A DNA stretch of 42,500 nt from Chrysomallon squamiferum (taxonomy: Eukaryota; Mollusca; Gastropoda; Neomphalida; Peltospiridae), in assembly GCA_012295275.1 (NCBI GenBank), contig CM022676.1, forward strand, positions 10,666,086-10,708,585, read 5' to 3'. The stretch's first letter is position 1; every line of letters starts with the position of its first letter. The position numbers and the translations under genes are program-made. Shown piece by piece: positions 14,796-27,219 of the stretch. Under the pieces are notes generated by a model. It saw nothing but the letters and a program-made list of their open reading frames with translations, was not told the DNA's origin and did not search any database.

Positions 14796-14829
14796 AAAAA
14801 TACAAATGAATACAAATAAAAGTCTTTTC
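12300..14829. other. upstream region of the SLC37A gene with scattered CpG
   Basis: CpG becomes more frequent from about 12330 onward, especially 12930-12985, 13130-13220 and 13885-14010. Contains (GA)n at 13508-13590, (TTA)n at 13801-13867 and (TTA)n at 14750-14793. It may include the proximal promoter or an untranslated exon, but no site is certain. A short minus-strand islet (12540-12586) has splice-like borders. Confidence 0.35.
13508..13590 (+). repeat. (GA)n microsatellite
   Basis: About 83 bases of pure GA, 1.4 kb upstream of the SLC37A start codon. Long GA tracts can bind GAGA-type factors and exclude nucleosomes; a regulatory role here is speculation. Confidence 0.95.
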
Positions 14830-14997
14830 AATTTTCTCCGCCCGAACTCGATCATTTTGCTAAATGTTCGTGCAATTAAAAATATACTACAAAGACTGAG
14901 GAGTTAACGACTTTAGCCGAATTAGTTCGAATATTTTCGTCGAAGTACATCGGAAATCCGGTGAATACCGATCATGTGATTCGATCTAGTGTCAAAA
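14830..14997 (+). promoter_or_regulatory. putative promoter/5'UTR of the SLC37A gene
   Basis: This stretch is less AT-rich and contains more CpG than the flanking DNA, as expected near an unmethylated invertebrate start site. It carries GGAA/TTCC-type ETS-like cores around 14950-14962 and an M-box-like TCATGTGA at 14972-14979. The TGA at 14977-14979 is in frame with the ATG at 14998 with no start in between, which supports that ATG. AAA precedes the ATG, a favourable context. No TATA box is evident and the transcription start is not determined. Confidence 0.4.
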
Positions 14998-15059
14998 ATG
15001 TCTGTTCCGTGGGGTATACGTGTGTTACCTAAAGTGACACGTTTTGACCGAAATGTGAC
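14998..15059 (+). CDS. SLC37A2: SLC37A exon 1 (residues 1-20 plus two bases)
   Basis: Encodes MSVPWGIRVLPKVTRFDRNV and AC of a Thr codon, then donor GTAAGT. The GIR...F.R pattern before TM1 is the typical cytosolic N terminus of SLC37A1/A2. Phase 2 matches exon 2, whose first base completes the codon. The intron that follows is about 3.8 kb. Confidence 0.85.
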
Positions 15060-16949
15060 GTAAGTTGATAAGATAAATTCATTTACTTAAACCATATTGT
15101 AAAACAAAATTATTTATTTCACTGTTTATATATAAATTTTATGTAAATTGTCTTTCACATTTAAAGGACTATGATTTATTGATTATTAAAGTACGCTAGT
15201 ACTTAATATATATTAATACTAATAGTAGCGATTATGATCACGCTACAAAGTAAGAAACATATCGTATTTCTTTGCAGCTGTCGATTAAGTAGTAACCAGC
15301 AGATTAAATAACGTAATAGTTTACTAGAACAGTAGAAGTTTTCCCCCAAGAGGGTTTAAATAAAATGAAAATGTTGAATTTAGAATCTAAGAATGTGATG
15401 AACATTAATGATTAAATGAAAACATTTATTTTGATTTCTTAATTAATATTTTACTCAACAATTTCATATCATACAACAGTCTAAAATTAAATAAATAAAT
15501 AAATAAATAAATATATAAATAAATAATTTTGAAAACCAAATTTTCCAAAATTTTCCAGCTGTGATGTTATTTAGTATTATTTCCTGATTGAATTAAGTAC
15601 CTGAGGGGGGGGGGTGAATCTGTTAATTTGTCACAGGTGTCACACAAGTCACATTTCACCCAGGTCAGGCTGCTGCCAGATATTTTAATTGGTGAAAAAC
15701 ACAAAAACCTTTGAACTGTATAAGACACTTCAGTAATACATTTTTTTTACCTTCAAGTTTCTATGAATTGTAATTAACAGACTTTGTTTTCTCATTTTAT
15801 TTCATACTTTTCCTTTTTTATTTTTATTTTTATTTTTTGAAAATGTTATAATTTATAACTGTAATAATGAACTGTTGTGGGTGATTATATGGGTGACTCT
15901 AGATGACTGGGTGTCTGTATGGAGGGCTCTGTTGTGACTTTAAGGGTGACTGGGTGACTATGGATGACACTGAAATGAGACAGAAATATGTATATAATTG
16001 TAGAAACTAATACATATCTTTACATATCTGAATAGGTAGACTTCCACACACACACACACACACACACACACAATAATAATAACTGTTTTATGTATAGGAA
16101 ATTATAAATACTCTTTTTTTTTTTTTTTTTTTTTTTTCTGTCACTTTAACATCCAGCATACCAAAGGAATTTCAAAAGAAATTTTCCAACCTGTTTAATA
16201 AAACATTATCATCTATCGTTTCCAAACTGTGTGAAAGGTTTGTGTCAACTTTCTGCTACCAGGAAATGAATAGCCCCTAGCCCAGCTGGTCTAAGTATGT
16301 ATGTCACAGGTCTTTAACAATTCTCATATAACTGATTATATAAAAGATGTAAGAATGTGTTCAGTGGGTTGTTAAACTGGTGATTAAGTTCTTTAGCTGA
16401 TAATCAGGCTCATTGTTTGTCTTGCTGCATGTAGCACCTTCACTTGTTGTTTTAATTATCTGACATGATGAGCACATTGTGCTGCAGATGTTAAATCATG
16501 AATCAATAAAGTATTATTCTCCACAAATGATAAATAAAATTTGTTTTGTTGAAATTATGTTGGAGAGATATGTGGATATAATGGATTGTAAAAAAAAAAA
16601 AAAAATAAATAAATAAATAAAATGTTAGTAGGCGTTTTTTAAACACAAGTTGGATAACATTTCTTCATGTGACTGAAATAAATTCAACCATAAATGTGTT
16701 GTTTTCGGATCACCTTTCACTATACATATGTGTGTGTGTATTTATGTATTCTCCAAGGTAAACGAAATGAGACACATATGGATGAATAAATCTATGTAAA
16801 AGTATCTAGGGTTGTCTTGGTGACTGAACAGTAACATCGTCCACCTTGAGAATGCGGGTGAATGGGTGTCATAGGTTCAAGTCTCCTCAGCGGCATTTGA
16901 CGGGTTTGTGAGGTTGTGATTGAACTTTGATCTCCTGCACCAGTGCGTT

Positions 16950-16999
<50 letters not shown>

Positions 17000-17435
17000 T
17001 GCATGCACATGCAACACAACACATAAATACACAGACATAAAAAATGACGAAGTGTGGTTGCAGAGATCAAGAAGAAATTTTATTGAAATATCAGTTAATC
17101 CTTTGCTATTCCAGTGACTCTGCTGAATAATAAGAAAATGTATTGTACATGCAGTAATGTAACCTAAGTATACGCACATATGTGTGTACAGTGTTATTGT
17201 AGAAACAATGAAATTAGTCATTCAGAACAATTCTGCATAATAGATAATGTGGTGTGTGTGTTCTACATATTTCTACAACTGAATGAACAAATGGTTATAA
17301 TAAATATAGGATACACTACACTACACACATATACACAAACACACAACACACACACACAACACACACACACACACACATACATACAAAAGTTAATAAACAA
17401 CATACATGTGGATATACACACATACTTGTACATGT

Positions 17436-17477
<42 letters not shown>

Positions 17478-19143
17478 TAATAATTAAAACAAATTAACTT
17501 TTCATTCTGACTATTGTTTCCATCATTTGCATATTTTGCTTTTCCAGTCTGCAACTGTTCAGTCAGGCATGAAACAGTCGCACTGTCATGCATGTCCAGT
17601 TATATTGATTGTTGTGTTTTATTAACAATAATAACAATTACTACTGTGAAATTAGCTGTTATTTAAAATGTGTGTCGTTGCTGACAGTTTGTATCAATAT
17701 TCATGTGTTGTGCATTAAGCAAAATTTGTAAAGCATGTAAATAAAGACATATATACCTGTGGTTCATGAAAACATTCAATTTTACCAACACATACATAAC
17801 TATAAGTGCTGTTTAATTAATGCATTAATGAAGAAATCAACATTTTGATGGCTTCAAGTAATGTACTTGCCTTAAAAATATTATTTTGTTTTATATTTTT
17901 TATTCTCCACCTTAAAAAACTGAACTGGAACAAAATTACTAGTTGTTTTGTGGATTTTTTACCTAGGATAGTGTTTGAGCATCCAGTTTTTATTTCATAT
18001 GGGAATGAAATACATGAAAGGTGAACAAAATGGCACAAACATGGTTGAATAATAAATGTACAAAAAAATGTTAATATTTTCTTTAAATTTCACTCGAAAA
18101 AAACATTATGAACTTTAGTTCCAATCCAGAATTAGGCTACAATATACAATATTTCTTACTTTTTGTTTACCCATTTTGGATCTTGAAGCCATCTTTTTGG
18201 ACAACATTTTCAACCCTCATTCACTCTTTTATAAGACTTGTATGTTCATAATGAATAGTTTCTTCTGCTTCTGTGATCCTTGTAGGTTATTTTGATGTTT
18301 AACCAAAATTATGGATCTTTAGTTACAGTTAATAAAACATTGCTGAAGTTTCATGCTCATTTTCGGCAAGCATATAATATAATAACTCAAAGTTTCTTGT
18401 CTCCAAAATTATGTATATAAGATAATTGAAATCTGTTTTTTGCATTTTCTCTTCATTTAGCCAAATAGTAATATAATTTTTGTCAAATGAATCCAATATC
18501 CATGATTTTCATATGCACAGGCATACATGTAGATAGATAGATATGTACACATATACAGGAATACATACATACATATATACATTCATGTACATACATACAT
18601 ACATATATACATATAGATACATACACACATACAGAGATACATAATTATATACATGCAAACATATACAATAATATATGCTGAGATGCAGACATACACACAG
18701 ACAGAAAACATACATGTAGACAGCTACAAGTACATGTTAATACTTATTTTTATTCAAAACCTTGTTTTCTTTTTTCATATATCTTATTATTATTATTATT
18801 ACTACTACTACTGCTACTATTGTTGTTGTTGTTGTTTTTATTATTATTATTATTTTTATATTGTGTTTTTTTCTTCCAGGTATCGGATATTCATCATAAT
18901 TTTCACATTTCTGGTGTACACAACATACCACATGTCCAGAAAACCAATCAGTGTTGTGAAGGTAAATTACACTTATAAAATAATATTCATACATCACAGT
19001 GCATGTATTTTATTATATTATGTGGATAGTAATCAAACACACACACACACACACCACATGTCCAGAAGGTAAATCCATTAAACTTATAAAATAATATTCA
19101 TAATCACAGTGCATGTATTTTATTATATTATATGGATAGTAAA

Positions 19144-19183
<40 letters not shown>

Positions 19184-19323
19184 AAATGCATATATAAGTA
19201 TACATACACAGACAGACATATAAACACACACCCAGAGATACACATTCACAATGCACAGACACATGCACGTAAATGTGTAGACACATGTACACATACATAT
19301 ACTAACAAACACACACACACATG

Positions 19324-19361
<38 letters not shown>

Positions 19362-21366
19362 AAAAACAACCATACAATGATAATAATTGTAGCTCTAGCA
19401 AGAGAAATATGGTTGTAGTTGTTATAATACTAGTAGAAGTAGACTTACAATAGGATTAGCATGGCTGTAATAATAATAGTTGTAGAATAGTAGCAGTAGC
19501 AGTATTAATAGTAGTAGCAGTAGTAGTACACTTAGCAGTACTGGTGGTGGTAATAGTAACACTAGTAGTTGTTTTAGTGGTAGTTGTAAAGTAGTAGTAA
19601 TAGTAACAGTAATAGTAGTAGTAGCAGCAGACATAATAGAAGTAGTAGTAGTAGTTGTTATAGGAACTACTAGTAGTTATAATAGTAGTAGTAGTAATAC
19701 AGTTGGCAATAGCAGCAGTTTAGTAATGGTAATAGTAGTAGTAGTAGTAGTAGCAGTAGTAGTAGAAGAAGAATAGAAGTAGTAGTAGTTGTAAAAAGCA
19801 GCAGCAGCAGCATCAACATCAACAACATCAAATTGGCTCTATCTATAACATGAAGAAAACTCTTTACAGACTACAAACAACGTACAGTAATATTGGGTTG
19901 TTTTTTTCCAGTCACCAGTGTCATCATTTAGAAATTACAGACAACGATGTCACAGCTGTTGCTGTGGTTCATAAAGCTGTAGTCGTGGATGTGACATAAA
20001 TTATTTATTTGCTGAACGTAGTTGTTTCCAGAGTTGATACAGCTGTGACAGTTTCTCATCCAGTGTTATTTACTACAACTCATATTATATTATTCTGTTA
20101 CTGCTACAACTACTATTACTACTACCACCACTACCACCACTTTTCAAAAAATATTATTACTATCATTACTACTGCTACTACTGCTATTATTACTTCAACA
20201 CCTCTACTGCTACTATTACTATTACTATTACTGCAACAGCTTCAACAACAATTACTACTACTACTGCAACAGCTTCAACAACAACAATTACTACTACCAC
20301 TACTACTACTACTCTTAATACTTTAAATTTATTTTTTATTTTTACTACTGTTACTTCTACTACTCCTGCTACTACTATTACTAATACTATTGCTACAACA
20401 ACTACAACAACAATTACTACTACTACTACTATCATTATCACCAATACTAATCCTGTTACTGTTATTTCTGCCATTGCTGCTACTGCTACTACTACAACTA
20501 CAACAACCTTTACCATCAGTTTCACTATTAAAACTACCATTACAACAATACCATTAATACCACCATTAAAACTACTGCTACGACATCTACTACTGTAACA
20601 ACAACTCCTACTTCAGCTGCTATAATCTCTACTGCCAGTAATACTAGTATTACTGCTATAAGTACACCAAACTCTACTACCAACACTTCCAGAGCAACAG
20701 CTACAACAACAACAATTACTGCCATTGCTGCTGCTTCTTCTACTACAACTACTACTGCAGCCAATATGAATTTTATAATCAGCTGTCGTTATTTAAAGTG
20801 CGTTTTATGTAATGTTTTGTGTATTTTCAGAGTGTTTTAAATAGAAATTGTTCCAATGTTCCAGTCCCTATTGGAAAGATAACTCCAAATGATACAACTT
20901 GGTGTAGCTGGGCTCCATTTGGTAAGTGATTTAAAAAAAAAAAAACAAGTTTTATTATAGAAAAAAATAAAAATGTTTGAGAGAGAGAGAGGAAATGAAA
21001 TAGTTAAGAAAGAGAGGGAGGGAGAGAGAGACAGAGAGAGAGATGGTAGCTTTTTATCAAACTTATTCCTGTCTTTTACATGTAACATCATTAGTGTTAT
21101 TTAGCATATAATACAATACTTGATTAAAAGTTTTGTCACCTGTTTTAGATAAAAGTAACTCAGGTGAGCTGCTGGGAAGCTTAGACTATGCGTACCTCTT
21201 CGCTTATGCAATTAGCATGTTTATAAGGTAAGCAGAATTTAATATAGTAACAAATGGATGTATGTATTTAATTACATGTATTATATAAGCCAAGTATTTA
21301 TTTATTCATTGTTGTATTTATTATTATTAATATTTTGCTGATTAGATTTGAATCCCTGTATCTGTA

Positions 21367-21403
<37 letters not shown>

Positions 21404-21610
21404 ATATACAGAGAGAGATATTTAAAATTGGATTAATAATTATTATTTTTTATTATTAATATTTAAATACATTCAGGAATTTTCATGTAATTACAGACAG
21501 ACAAGACTAATTAGAGACAGACAAGAATAATTTATTATTAAAGAATTTATATTTATTTATTTAATTTTTACTTTTGTTTGATTTATTTATTTATTTAAGT
21601 TTTACTTTTG

Positions 21611-21664
<54 letters not shown>

Positions 21665-21778
21665 ATTTGTATTTATCTATTTATTTACTTATTTATTTAT
21701 TTTATTTTATTTGTTTTTATTTATTTATTTTTTATTTTATTTGTATTTATTTATTTATTTATTTTATTTTATTTGTAT

Positions 21779-21815
<37 letters not shown>

Positions 21816-23425
21816 TTTGTATTTATTTATTTTATTTATTTTTTATTTGTATTTATTTATTTATTTTATTTTATTTTATTTTTATTTATTTATTTACTTT
21901 GCAGTGGGCAGGTAGCTGAAAGAATGAACCTGAGATATTATTTAACACTGGGCATGCTGGGCAGTGGGTTGCTCACTGCAGCGTTTGGAATGGGATATTT
22001 CTGGAACATACATTCCTTTACATATTACATTATAATCCAGGTAAAGTTTCTATACTTACATACAGGTAAAATGTCACATGTTTCAGGTAAAGAATATTTA
22101 TAATTAAGTAGCTATAACAATATCCAAATTGATAGAGATTTGAAACTTCCTGATTAAAACAATCAGGTGTACTAATTTATTCATAATTGTGTCAACATAG
22201 ATCAATGGGGATTCTCTACTTTTACAGAAGTGCCCTCGTGTGGACATTATGAAAAAGCTGTATTTATATATTTACAATATTTACAATATATAAATGTGTA
22301 TAATTACTCAGAATAAATTCATCCGTGTTTCTATCGCAGTATAAAATTTAATCCAAAGAAATTGAAACTTAAACTTATTTGAAATGGGGGTTCAGAATGA
22401 CAAGGATAAAAGCTGTTGATTATACTTTATTATTAATCAAGTTTGGACAGCTGTAACAAGCAAATAAAAACAAAAACAAGTGTGAAGTATGCAAACAGGC
22501 CATTCTTTTTTGATATCATCAAAGTCACATTTTTAATATTGGACAATAAAAAAGAAATAAAAAATAACTGGAAAGTATACAAAGCATATTTAGTCTGGGT
22601 TTTTTTCACATATCACCAAAGATACATTTTAACCACTGGATTAATAAAAAAACCCAAATAAAACATCATTACTTGAAAGTATGTTCAATACATTTAGACA
22701 TTTTCTTTATAATATCACTAACAATAAACTTTGAAAAAAAAAAAAAAAAAGTTTTAGACTATTAATTAAAATGTAAACAAAATTTATTACTTTGTAAAAA
22801 TAAAAGTTTTTTTTTTTAGCTCAGGCTTACAATATAAACTAAAGATTATTATTAATTTATGAAGATATATTTTTTATTACTTATTTCAGGCTGTTGGGGG
22901 GATGTTCCAGTCTTCAGGTTGGCCCAGTGTGGTGGCGTGCATGGGTAACTGGTACGGAAAAGGAAAGTAAGTACACTAGCACTTAATATTTTGTGACTGT
23001 TACCTAGAAAAGGGACCGTATGTCATTTTTACTTAATGTCTTGTGACTGATACCAAGAAAAGGGGTCGTATGTCATTTTACTTAATGTCTTGTGACTGTT
23101 ACCAAGAAAAGGGATTGTATGTCATTTTACTTAATGTCTTGTGACTGTTACCAAGAAAAGGGATCATATGTCACTTTACTTAATGTCTTGTGACTGTTAC
23201 CTAGAAAAGGGATTGTATGTCATTTTTACTTAATATTTGTAACTTACCAAGAAAAGGGATTGTATGTCATTTTACTTTTTCTTTTCTTTTTTCTAAAGAG
23301 GTGACCAATAAAAAACACTGAAATTTCAAATTTAAATAAATAAATTTAAAATAGTACGTATTGCTGTTATTATCATCATTATTATTACTGTTGCTATTAC
23401 TATTGTTGTTGTTGTTATTTTCAAC

Positions 23426-23456
<31 letters not shown>

Positions 23457-24127
23457 TTATTATTATTATTATTATTATCATTATTATTATCATTATTGTT
23501 ATTATCATTATTGTTATTATTATTATTATTACAGGAGAGGTTTAATAATGGGTATATGGAATTCTCATACTTCTGTTGGTAATATTCTTGGTTCTGTTAT
23601 TCCTGGTCTGTTCGCCGACCACGCCTGGGGTTGGTGCTTCGTTGTTCCTGGTATCATCATCGGCAGCATGGGCATCATGGTGTTTTTCTTCTTAGTCCCA
23701 AGTAAGTGTTGCTGTTTTTCATGTTTTTTAAAATTTATTATTACTTTTTTGATTTTTATAAAATTTATAACATTATATATGAATATATATATATTGTTTT
23801 TTTTCTTAATATTTTAGTGTAGTAAATGTTTTAATTTATAACAGTGTTAACAATTAACTGTCAATGACTGTTTGAGTGACTGTGTGTGAATAAGGTTGAC
23901 TGAGATAGTGTGACTGGATGACTGAACAGGTGACAGTATGACTATGGGTGACTGACTATATGTGATTATCAGTGACTGTACTGACTGACTGTCTGACTAT
24001 GGATGACTGGGGACTATGACTGGGTGACTGGATGACTGTATGGGGACTGTGCTGGGTGACTGTGGATGACTGTATGAGTGACTATGACTGTGTATTGACA
24101 GTATGGATGAAATTAATGATAGATATA

Positions 24128-24162
<35 letters not shown>

Positions 24163-24685
24163 GCATGTATGTATGTCTATATATGTGTGTGTGTATTACA
24201 TATATATATGTATAGACATATAGATAGGTAGATATACATACATATGTGAGTGTGCTTCTGTGTTTCTTTCAGTATATGACATTTACATATATAGACACAT
24301 TTACATAATCATACTGCGTTTGCCATTTCCATTTTGGTTAGATATTTGTAATGTTGTTGTTTTGTCTGTTTTTTCTATCAGAACCAGAAGATGTTGGTTG
24401 CAGTGCTCCAGATCATCATGGAACAGTAAGTAAAACAGTGTTGCTATGGTTACAGAGTTGTAATTTTAAACAGTGCAGTTCATTCAGTGACTTTTTTCAT
24501 CAGTGTTTTTATAAACTCTCTGTGATTCTACACTGTTACCATGGTTTAGCCCTCTTTCTCGATGTTTCTATCTTTCTCTAGGTTTCTTTTACTCTCGCTC
24601 TCTGACTTTCTCTTTTTTCTCTCTCTTTTTATCTCCCGCTTTCTTTCAATCTCTGTCTTTTCCTTTCCCTTTCTCTAGATCACTC

Positions 24686-24748
<63 letters not shown>

Positions 24749-27144
24749 ACTAAACAGAGCCCAGTTACACCAAGTTCTATCATTTGGAGTTAACTTTCCA
24801 CTAGGGATAGTGAATATAGATTCCTTTTGTACTCTGTTTGGTTGATGAAAAATATGGTAACCGTAGATATCACTGAATTTTCTTTTTTAAAGGGGGGGAG
24901 TCATCAATCATATTGATTTGGCCATAACTGGTTGTGAAATGAAAAAGATTGAAAACCAGTGCTCTAAAACATAAAACTAGTCACTTCTGTTAGATAAACA
25001 GCACAACTGACTGCTGTATGACACAGTCTCATAACATTCTTCATTCTGTTGTTGTTTTGGTGGTGGTAGCAGTAGGTAGTGGTAGTAGTGGTGATGGTTG
25101 TAATTGAAACCTTTAATTAATCTTTTCGTGGACGTTTTTTTTTTTCTTTTTTTCAGAAAGTTGTGGCCGATGACAGGCCGGCACCTGTTACAAAAGAAAG
25201 ATCAGATTCCTTGAGCTCCGTAGAGGTGGTAAACATCACACATTTTATTTATTGTGACTGTTAATTAATAATTAATAGTCCAGCGTAAAGATTACTTAGT
25301 GCTAATTGTAAGAAAATATTAAGCAAAGAGACTTGCCTAGGTTTCTTAAAAAAAAAAAAATGATTATAATCTCTTAAAGTTTGTTAGTTGGATTAAAATA
25401 GTCTTAAATTGGATTTATTTCATAATATTTTTTGAAGAAGTATATTCAGTTTGTAGCGCTACAGGTAACTTTTAACAGTTGGTAAAGAAACTATTATTGA
25501 AAATGTTTTTGACTGCCATAAATAGTTTATAGAGATATTTATAAGAAAATAGTTCTAAGAAAATAGGTTTAATAATTTTGAAATCATCATCATCATCATC
25601 ATCATCATTGTTATTATTACAGAAGAGTTTAAAAATGGGTATATGGAATTCTAACACTTCTGTTGATAATATCATCATCATCATCATCACTGTCATCATC
25701 ATCATCATTATTATTACAGAAGAGGTTTAATAATGGGTATATGTTTCCTTTGAAGCTTCCAAAGTCCTTCTCATAATATTGATTAAAACAGTCTCAAATA
25801 AGATCTAAATGGAAATATTCAATTACCATAAATCAATATTAGATTAGTATCTATCAGTTGTTGATCAACTGTACTTCATCCAAAATCTTTTTGTGAAACT
25901 GCAAATAACACTTTACAGCAGTTTCTGACAATATATGCAGGAAACAATGTCTCTGGAAATCCTTACGAAGTATTAAAAAATGTCTTTATTTTTGATTAAA
26001 ATAAAATTGAACAGAAATATTTTTTGACAAAGTCAAGATAATTCATGGAGCTGTCTTTAATTATTAACTATAAGACAACTGTCCTTTACTCAAAACAAAT
26101 TTGACCAAGCTTTAATAGTCTGTAGAGACACTTGTAATTAGTCAGGTATAATTTATATAAAAACATTTTTGACAAAGCTTAAATAGACTGTAGAGATTTT
26201 TTTTCTTTTTTTATGACTGACAATTATAAATCTTTCATGCTTTGTCAAAAATTATCTCTTTAACAGAGAGCAAATAAATCATCAGTATTTTGTAGTTATA
26301 AATTGTTGATCAAATACACTTTTTCAAAAATGTTTTGTATATAGCTTAAATACTCTAAAAAGCAATTTGTAACTGTTAATTAATATTTACATATCTATCT
26401 ATCTATCTATCTATCTCACTCTAATATTTTGTAATTATTAACTATTGATCAACTATACTTTATCCAAAACCTTAAATAGTCCAAACAGCACTTTGTAACT
26501 GTTAATTATACTTATATATCAGTCTGTCTATCTAACTCTTTCTAATATATTTTTTTAGGTTTATGATTTTTAAGTTTTAAAGTTTTGTTTGTTTTATTTT
26601 CAGCCTCTTATTCCAAAGGGTAAAAGAGAAAATGCAGTAACTTTATGCAGAGCTCTAAAAATACCTGTAAGTACAATATCAAAAATAATTATTGTTACCT
26701 TTCATTTACTACTGTAAGAACAAGCTTTCAAAATTATCAGAAGTATTAGTAGTAGTGATAATATAGTGGTAGTACTGATAGTAGTAGCAGTTGTAGTGAT
26801 GGTAATAGTAGTAGTAGTGACAGCAGTGGTCATAATAGTAATAGTATCATCATCATCATCATCATCATAATCATCATCACTATTTTTATCATAATCATTA
26901 TTCCTTTTTGACATAAAATATTTAGATTTTTTGTTTATGTTTTTCAGGGTGTTATAGAATTTGCATTGTGTTTATTTTTTGCCAAACTAGTCAGTTACAC
27001 GTTCCTTTTCTGGTTACCCAAATACATATCTGCTTTTTTGAAAGTTATTCCCTTTTTGAATTTTTAAATTTTTTAGTTTATGTTTTTCAGGGTGTATATT
27101 TTGATAATTTTATTTCATCATATCCATCCTCTCTTTTCTCTCAA

Positions 27145-27219
<75 letters not shown>

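Larger units (their letters stand above)
15060..18879 (+). other. intron 1, no coding content seen
   Basis: A 3.8-kb GT-AG intron. It holds an (AAAT)n run at 15488-15525, a G9 run near 15605, CA arrays (16045-16071, 16951-16995, 17310-17475), T and A homopolymers, a degenerate TGACTG-type tandem stretch (15875-15970), a SINE-like element (16805-16960), and a TACA/CATA field (18530-18690). No exon-like sequence in family register was found. Confidence 0.7.

Noticed and set aside
16877-17470. Cys/Val- and Thr/His-rich frames on both strands
   Set aside because: Translations of CA/GT dinucleotide repeats.
20190-20764. Val/Ala-rich minus-strand frames of 74-116 codons
   Set aside because: Reverse strand of the CTA trinucleotide tract; no domain and purely repeat-coded.
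21612-22103. 163-codon open frame before and through exon 5
   Set aside because: Array translation fused by chance to exon 5 and then read past its GTAAAG donor.
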